From: Manduca sexta
Taxonomy: Eukaryota; Arthropoda; Insecta; Lepidoptera; Sphingidae
Reading direction: 5' to 3'
NCBI RefSeq assembly: GCF_014839805.1
Contig: NC_051130.1
Location: 4,774,001 to 4,838,000 of the forward strand
Length of the DNA: 64,000 nt
Shown here: in pieces, positions 57,350-64,000 of the stretch
Layout: every line of letters begins with the position of its first letter
Position numbering within the stretch: the stretch's first letter is position 1
Translations under genes and position numbers: made by a program
The notes under the pieces: model-generated
The model's input: the letters and a program-made list of their open reading frames with translations, nothing else
Told to the model about the DNA's origin: nothing
Database searches by the model: none

Positions 57350-57640
57350 ATTAAATTACTCAGTTGCTGTCCGGAGTCAGGAAGTAGGCGGTGTGATACC
57401 CCTATGCCTGGTAAAGTACGTGAAGCCGTTGGTCCTGCGCCTGATCTCTCTCCGGTCATGTTGCATTACCGTCTCTTCGGCCTATGACAGTGAAGGTTCA
57501 GGGCGGACAGGGAGTGCACCTGCGTAATGCGCGCACACATGCGCAATATAAGTAATATACCCTGCGTATGGCTGATCTCCGAGATTGGCCATCGTGGTCG
57601 AAATTCGGCTGGGCGGGAATATATTATACCATATTATTCA
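57350..57640 (+). mobile_element. SINE family 1, 5'-truncated
   Basis: CAGTTGCTGTCCGGAGTCAGGAAG, TGCGCCTGATCTCTCTCCGG and GCCATCGTGGTCGAAATTCGGCTGG parallel the copy at the left window edge. Confidence 0.6.
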
Positions 57641-58636
57641 ATACAGGTTAATATTATGTAAACAAATAAATGATTTATACTACAATAAATTACATTAAAA
57701 TTAAATTTAGATAGCAGTGGCTAGACTTTGTTTAGCTTTATATCCTCTGAATATTATAGTTTATATTTTATTGTTCCCGTAGTTTTGAGTTCAGTGCTTT
57801 GTTATCAATTTGCAACGGGGTATTTATAAAGAATAATACGGTAAGTGTAAATTATTGTTAATTAGCGTGGCTTAATTACTTAAGAATACATCAATTTATA
57901 GCAAGATAAAATAATCCATAGATAATCAAGTCACTAGCTAATAAAAAAATGTGTTAGAATAAAACACAATGAGAATTATTAACTGTCTTGCTAGTAAAGA
58001 GCTAGCTAATATTTTGGATAAAGGTACTTATTATAAAATTGTTATTTAATTTATTAAGTCACCAACAGTTGGTAGGTAAGTTTCATAAGCTTACTTCATT
58101 AATATAAAATTTTAATTTCAAACGTCCTTTAAAATATGGTAATACGATGGCTCCTGTGTACACAATGTAAATACGGACAATTGAAAACTGTTTTTGAATA
58201 ATTATGAATTTTATGTAACTCTATATTTTAGAAGTTAGTTTTACACGGGCATGATATTCACATCTCTTTCTTTCTTTCGGCGTGCATTTGCATATATAAC
58301 TATTGCAATTGTAAACAATACTTGAAAAAAGTATATAAAAGATGTAATTGACAATTGATGACATAAAAGTTAGCCTGGACTTTCTTTGTGCATTTCTTCT
58401 ATGGGTAATCACTTAGGTAGCTAGTGAAAAGCTGAATGGTTAGGGTATATTTATTCTCACCGGTGAGGAACATGACGCTACCTAGACAATATTTTATTAA
58501 AAGATAGGCATATATTTTGTCATCATACTACTCAGCCCGATCTGATTTTTTAGCTTTACTTTTTTTAATTTTTCCCTCTATCACATATGTCTGTAAATTT
58601 CCGCAGTTATAAAAGAAACTCTTAATTATATTAATT

Positions 58637-59404
58637 ACTAGCTTTTGCCCGCGGCTCCGCCCGCGTTGTAAAGTTTTTCGGGCTAAAGTTTTCCGTTATA
58701 AAAGTCACGCTATATAATTTCCCGGGAGCCTATGTTCTTCCCAGGGTCTCAAACTGTCTCCATACCTAATTTCATCTTAATACGTTGGGTAGTTTTTTAG
58801 TTTAACACGTTCAGGCAGACAGCTCGGGACTTTGGTTTATAATATATTTTTGTAGAACTTTTTAAGAGGAACAAATCCCGTCATACATTACTGTTGCATT
58901 ACTTTAACCGTTTACGCAGCGCACGCAACGGAAGCTCTCAAAACTAATAAATTTTCCCTGGTTTTTGCAACATGTTTCATTACTGCTCCGCTCCTATTGG
59001 TCATAGCGTGATGATATATAGCCTATAGCACTCCAAGAATAAAGGGCTATACAACACAAAAATATTTTTTCAGTTCAAACCGGTAGTTCCTGAGATTAGC
59101 CATTACTGCTCCGGTCCTATTAGTCATAGCGTGATGATATATAGCCTATAGCACTCCACAAATAAAGGGCTATTCAACACAAAACATTTGTCAGTTCGAA
59201 CCGGTAGTTCCTGAGATTAGCTATTACTGCTACGCTCCCATTGGGTATAGCGTGATGATATATAGCCTATAGCACTCCACGACCAAAGGGCTATCCAACA
59301 CAAAAAGAATTTTTCAGTTTGAACCGGTAGTTCCTGAGATTAGCGCGTTCAAGCAAACAAACAAACAAACAAACAAACTCTTCAGCTTTATATAATAGTT
59401 TAGA
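58637..59404 (-). mobile_element. Non-autonomous Helitron with three internal units
   Basis: Reverse orientation: TCTAAACTATTATATAAAGCTGAAGAG head with (GTTT)n, units starting at about 59343, 59219 and 59098, and 3' hairpin GCGGGCGGAGCCGCGGGC with AAAAGCTAGT at 58637. No replicase. Confidence 0.8.
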
Positions 59405-59409
59405 TTATC

Positions 59410-61010
59410 ATGTATATTGACCTGTCATAAGTGCAACTATGTTCGCCTATGTACTAATAAATTATTTTATTATTTAGTTTTTAATATCACATATCAAATA
59501 ATTCGTACTTACCTACATTTTTATATCTGAAGGTCGAAGTGAAGTAGCAAAATATATAAAACGAGTATGTACTGAATGTGTTAATCCGATATTATGACCG
59601 GAGTCGATAAGAGTTTTTATTTGGGGGCCGACTTGTCATAAACGTCCGAGAACTGTACGATTATACATACGTACATATTCCGACGATATTTTTTTTATAT
59701 CATTATACTCATAGGTTCACAAGAATTGCTGGCATGATTTAAGCAGGTAGGTGTTTACTTCCATCTAAAGAACAAACGAAACAGAGCCGGTTTTGGCCAG
59801 CCGCGCCGTTCAGTCACATTTCATTAACAAAAACATTAATATGATTGAAATAAAACAAAGAATTCATATAAATTAAAATTTACTTTTCGTATATAAACCA
59901 ATTTGTAACATGACAAAAGTGTTACAAAAATATAAAAATACAGTTATAAAAGGCACTGAGAAAGAACGTTACCAGTACAAACTTAATTTCATTAAGGTCT
60001 AAAACTCTTTTGGCCAAACAATTTTTTTTTAACCAAATTATTATTTTGGTTAATTTCGTTCTAAGTTTTGATTCTCAAATTGCCCTTTTACCTTGCTAAT
60101 AAGGGCCATTTTGTAAGTATAACGTAAAATAACTTTTTTCTATCGACTAATGTATTTTGAGTAAAATTTCGCTTAGACCTTTCTTGCGTTCATTGTTTCT
60201 TATTTACTATTTTTATGGCTACACTGACATTCAGTGATTGATTTTTATACTTTCATACATTAACATAATGGCATATTTTTTGTACAAGCAACTCGTTTGG
60301 CACTTGAGACATTTTCGTTCAAATATATTCAAATATTTAAATTTAACAATCATAATATCTTAGCTAATAAATTTTATCAAATTATTAGAGCCCATTCGTA
60401 TATTTTTGGCTTAAGCCAAGTTGTTAACAAGACCGATAGGTCTTTTGAACATTTTGCTACTAGGACAATTACTTATGCAAACTTTAACAGCATGACAATA
60501 TGACATAATATTGAAATCGTTCGTAAATATTTATAGAAAATAAAGTTTTTAGTAATGTCGTAATTATTAGAATGGACCCCGATTTTCAAATTTACAAACG
60601 AATCGGACGGAAAATATAAATACATTAATATTAATAAAAAAATTATAAGGAAATGAGATTCTATTTTTCTCGTGCAGTAACTCTTGAATATTAAGAGCAA
60701 GGCTTCTTATTGTTTTCGAAAATATACTTATTTACCGAAAAATACATAATATTGTTTTCCTATAAGTTTATTATAATCCACAATGTGTATAGCATGTTTT
60801 TATAATTTTGGAATTTGTCCTTAGTCTCAGCATACATTTTGAAATGATTGCATTTTATTGTACACAGAAAACTTATAAAAGTAATTAGTACTAAATATAT
60901 TTGTGATGTTCTTATACGACATAAGCATAATCGGTATTATAAGTAGATAATTGTAAAAACAAAAAAAAATATATATAATATAATATTTTTGGGCGTTAAA
61001 TACTTACTAT
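59410..61010. other. Intergenic DNA, nothing recognised
   Basis: AT-rich DNA between the distal HNF4 promoter region and the right-hand gene; only chance frames. Confidence 0.4.
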
Positions 61011-61016
61011 CTTATT

Positions 61017-61242
61017 CATAGACGTTATTTATCTAAGGACGGAGGGAGCATTTCTGTAATAACCAGTCTGTTTCTCAGCTTTGTTTATCCGACAGCCAAC
61101 TAGAATCAAGTTGTATCTCAATATTAGCCATTCACAATGGCCCTATGTCTACGTACTGCGAAGGCTGCCATGGCGTCAGCACTGAGAAACAGACTTGTTA
61201 TCACAGCAATGCTCCGTCCTCAGATAAATAACGTCTATGAAT
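61017..61242. mobile_element. TIR element, family T
   Basis: Left arm TCATAGACGTTATTTATCTAAGGACGG...GTCTGTTTCTCAG is the inverse of the right arm CTGAGAAACAGACTTGTTATC...ACGTCTATGA; arms about 63 bp, spacer about 100 bp. Confidence 0.7.
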
Positions 61243-61429
61243 AAGGGGTCTAAATTTATTATAAAGGAATATAGATAATTTTCAAACATGATGACAACAT
61301 CGCCTGTAAGAATTATTCACGTTTATATAATAATATGATTAGATATTTATGTTGTTATAGCCGCTCAGATTTATATGATCATATATATACACAAATTATG
61401 GGTCTTGACATTTCCTAATGAAATAAAAC

Positions 61430-61590
61430 AATTTTATATATTTTATCGCATTTTTTATATTATGTTGTTCTCCCAACGATTCGAAGAATGCAGCCTTCGC
61501 GTTCGTTCGTTCGATAAAATCCGTAAAATAGTTTTATTTTAAGGTCTAACATATACATGTAGACATAAGAACTCATTATTTCGTAATGAT
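61430..61590. mobile_element. MITE family M, copy G
   Basis: CAACGATTCGAAGAATGCAGCCTTCGCG and CGATAAAATCCGTAAAATAGTTTTATTTTAAGGTC; left arm degraded. Confidence 0.5.
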
Positions 61591-62059
61591 TCAAAAATAT
61601 AATATACATAAGATGCCGTAAGCATTTTATTCTCTTATCTCGGAAATACATTGAATGCAACTGAGCCCCTTAACCATAAAATTATGATTATTCATCAGGA
61701 ACAAACTATTTTAAGCATTTTCTTCCAGAAAACCTTGGAGAGATAACACTGGATTTAGCATCACAAATAATCATCCGTATGCAACAAAACTGCAGATTTA
61801 TTGTGCAACAAAATATAGAGAGCAATTCGGGATGATGGCACCTCGCCAATATCATATTATATGATGCACATAATCAATACAGTCACGTTACTATGGAGTA
61901 AATATATTCTTGTTATTTATCCTTAGTTTGATTTAAAGTTCAATGACATTAGAAAAAGGTGACTTTGGTGTCCTGCAGGCATGGTAATAGATGTTATAAA
62001 ATTATACCGCGTCAAAAAATTCAAGTGGAGGTATTTGTTATAAGGCACATTAAAGTGAA

Positions 62060-62150
62060 CGCACTGCACCTGATGGTAATCTAAGTATCAGATAACGTCG
62101 ATTGAGAGATGATTATTCCTCGGCAATCGACGCAATTATGCCGGCCGGTT
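62060..62150 (+). repeat. Dispersed repeat, family R2, left part
   Basis: GCACCTGATGGTAATC and CCTCGGCAATCGACGCAATTATGCCGGCC match 33590-33710. Confidence 0.4.
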
Positions 62151-62159
62151 TGAAGTAAA

Positions 62160-63580
62160 AGTATTATATTATCAAGGAAACGTTGTAGAGAGAATACGCG
62201 CAACTCTTAACTGACAGAAATGGATAAATATTATCAAACACACGATCGCTGAGAATCCTCCGTATACCACCTTCCAGAACATCACGATTTGATATCCAAT
62301 GCTTGTCACTTTCATAACCGAATTTCTGCTTTACAGTACGTTAATCGTATAAACATTAAAGACTATCGGAAAATGCCTGAGATTCGAATTATGCATTCGG
62401 GTTTGAATTTTAATATTTAAATCTATCTTGTTTATCGTTTTTAACATTCTTTACATTCAAGTTGTAATGGATGATATTTATATCACCGAAAAGTTAACGC
62501 CTACCAAACCGCAGTAAAAGTTATGTATAATTTGTGACATTACGTGAATACCTAATATTAATATGTTAAAATTCTACCAAACTATATTTTCAATGACTCC
62601 TAAGTAAACTATCGTATTTAAAAAAAATGCAATATTAACTTTTTAGCGTTTTGTTACCTAGGCTCTGGTTACAATCAAACCCGTAAAAAAAATTTGGAAA
62701 TGAAGATTTCAATGATGATTCTTTTTCGTTTATAATTTTTCTAATTAGATGGGTTTTGTAGTAAACCTACCTAAATAGCTTAACGCTAAAGAAAGTGAAT
62801 ATGCCAATATTTCCAGATACTATAGTTTACTTAGGACCCATTGTTTTATGCAGGGAAGAAAAAACGAAATGTAAACCAATTTCCACAGCTTTTCAGTCAA
62901 TTATTTTTGTTCAGTTTTATTGAACTGTCAGAACAAAGGGATAATTTTAAAGTAATTAATTACATTTAGTTTTTTGGCTTCCCATAGTACAGATAGCGCG
63001 ACTCTGGAGAAGTCTTGTCAGAGTATTTAATCTACTTTTTATAATACTTAAATATATCTAGACCTTAAATAAAATACAAACCTGAGATTATCATTTTAAA
63101 GCAGGGCATACATTTAGGCAATAATTAAAAACATCGTAATACAATATACTTAAACTATTGAAATACAATATTAACATCTACTTGAAATTGCTCTACACAA
63201 TGATTTATATAAATATTTAAAATACAATTGACACATTTCATGAATATATCGATTCAACCCAAAAAAAGTTTCTATTAGGACTCCCGAAGGAATCCGGGAT
63301 AGAATCGGATTTGTAAATGACATTTCCACTTATTCGATTACTATCTGAATATTTTCCATTAATATAACTACTTGTTCTCACGATTTGCTTAACTTACAAA
63401 TCTCATATTTTCAAACACCCTATAAGTTAAATATTATGGCATTAAAACGAGTCGCTACATACATAAAATACTTCTAAATACATAAATTGTATGTAATCCT
63501 CATCGACTACTTTAAAGCCAAACTTCACCTCAACAAATACTAAGCATAATTTATATCATACCACAGAGTATTATATAGTT
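62160..63580. other. AT-rich DNA downstream of the right-hand exon
   Basis: No frame or repeat recognised. Part nearest 63580 is probably 3' UTR of the minus-strand gene ending there. Confidence 0.35.
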
Positions 63581-63689
63581 TTAAACAGCCTGCGCGTCTA
63601 CATCTTCTCCATAATCCAGGTCATCGTAGGTGAGGTCTTCGTCAAGAGTGTTTACTGTGGTCTCCTTTCCCCCGGGACATGCCAAACAT
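63581..63689 (-). CDS. Last coding exon of an unrecognised gene (partial)
   Basis: Minus-strand acceptor CTTTTTACAG at 63690 is followed by a frame of 35 full codons ending in TAA at 63583-63581. It starts with one base finishing the previous codon, then CLACPGGKETT and an acidic tail (DEDLTYDDLDYGEDVD). The CxxC pair may belong to a zinc or disulfide site split by the intron. The gene continues beyond the right edge; its family was not recognised. The AT-rich downstream stretch to about 62900 may be its 3' UTR. Confidence 0.5.
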
Positions 63690-63734
63690 CTGTAAAAAGT
63701 ATACAATAGGTACAGTAGAATAAAAAGAACCTGA

Positions 63735-63900
63735 TTGACTTTCAAGCAGACTGCATCGGGTTCGAGTCAGAGGCATTCCCGTACTCTAAGATCGTGGTGT
63801 CCTCTATGATTTAGGGTCCCCGGCGACTGTCTGGCTGGAAAGTGTAATTCCATAAAGCGTTGTCTTTTAATAAATATTCCACACCCGTATTACTGAAGGG
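63735..63900 (+). repeat. Possible SINE with B-box-like motif
   Basis: GGGTTCGAGTCAGAGG near 63758 resembles a B box, followed by GTCCCCGGCGACTGTCTGGC. No clear A box; intronic to the right-hand gene. Confidence 0.3.
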
Positions 63901-64000
63901 ACGTAAATAAAAGAAAAAAAAAACTATTCGCAGGAAATTAACAATTTGGGTCTGGTAATTTTAGGGCTGCCTCTGTTTAGTGGCCATCTATTATATTTGT

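Overview
This window looks like AT-rich insect nuclear DNA, most probably from a moth or butterfly (Lepidoptera). The evidence is split, intron-rich genes read by protein homology, the Helitron family with a CTAGT end and a GC-rich terminal hairpin, tRNA-derived SINEs, hAT and TTAA-flanked fold-back elements, and several dispersed repeats that I recall as common in lepidopteran genomes. The species cannot be named from the sequence. No rRNA, functional tRNA, CRISPR, virus or bacterial operon was seen.

Layout. All three protein-coding loci that can be supported lie on the minus strand. (1) 787-3110: three 5' exons of a gene resembling the DNA-repair nuclease FAN1; the rest lies left of the window. 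A cluster of five exact TATCGATA palindromes sits 545-737 bp upstream of its ATG. (2) 8941-54876: a complete HNF4 nuclear receptor gene (NR2A family). It has two alternative coding first exons (54876-54780 and 21918-21753), both ending in the same codon phase and both joining to eight common exons between 18344 and 8941. The long form is 436 aa and the downstream-promoter form is 459 aa. The distal first exon is separated by a 36.4-kb intron that holds most of the repeats in the window. (3) 63581-63689: the last coding exon of an unrecognised gene that continues to the right of the window.

Work split. HNF4 is a transcription factor that in other animals controls lipid and glucose metabolism genes; FAN1 is a structure-specific nuclease for DNA crosslink repair. 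There is no sign that the neighbours act in one pathway.

Repeats dominate everything else. Helitrons in several copies carry 5, 3 or 1 internal units of about 123 bp. One Helitron starts nine bases after an HNF4 splice donor, another lies 20 bases after a FAN1 donor, and a TIR element ends 27 bases from an HNF4 acceptor. Other notable items are two copies of a nearly perfect 357-bp fold-back flanked by TTAA (in opposite orientation), a 736-bp long-inverted-repeat element, two hAT-type elements with intact 8-bp target duplications, seven copies of one MITE family (one split by a SINE) and three or more SINE families. I found no clearly undescribed gene system; the most interesting points are the dual-promoter HNF4 with its weak donor, the transposons tight against splice sites, and the TATCGATA cluster.
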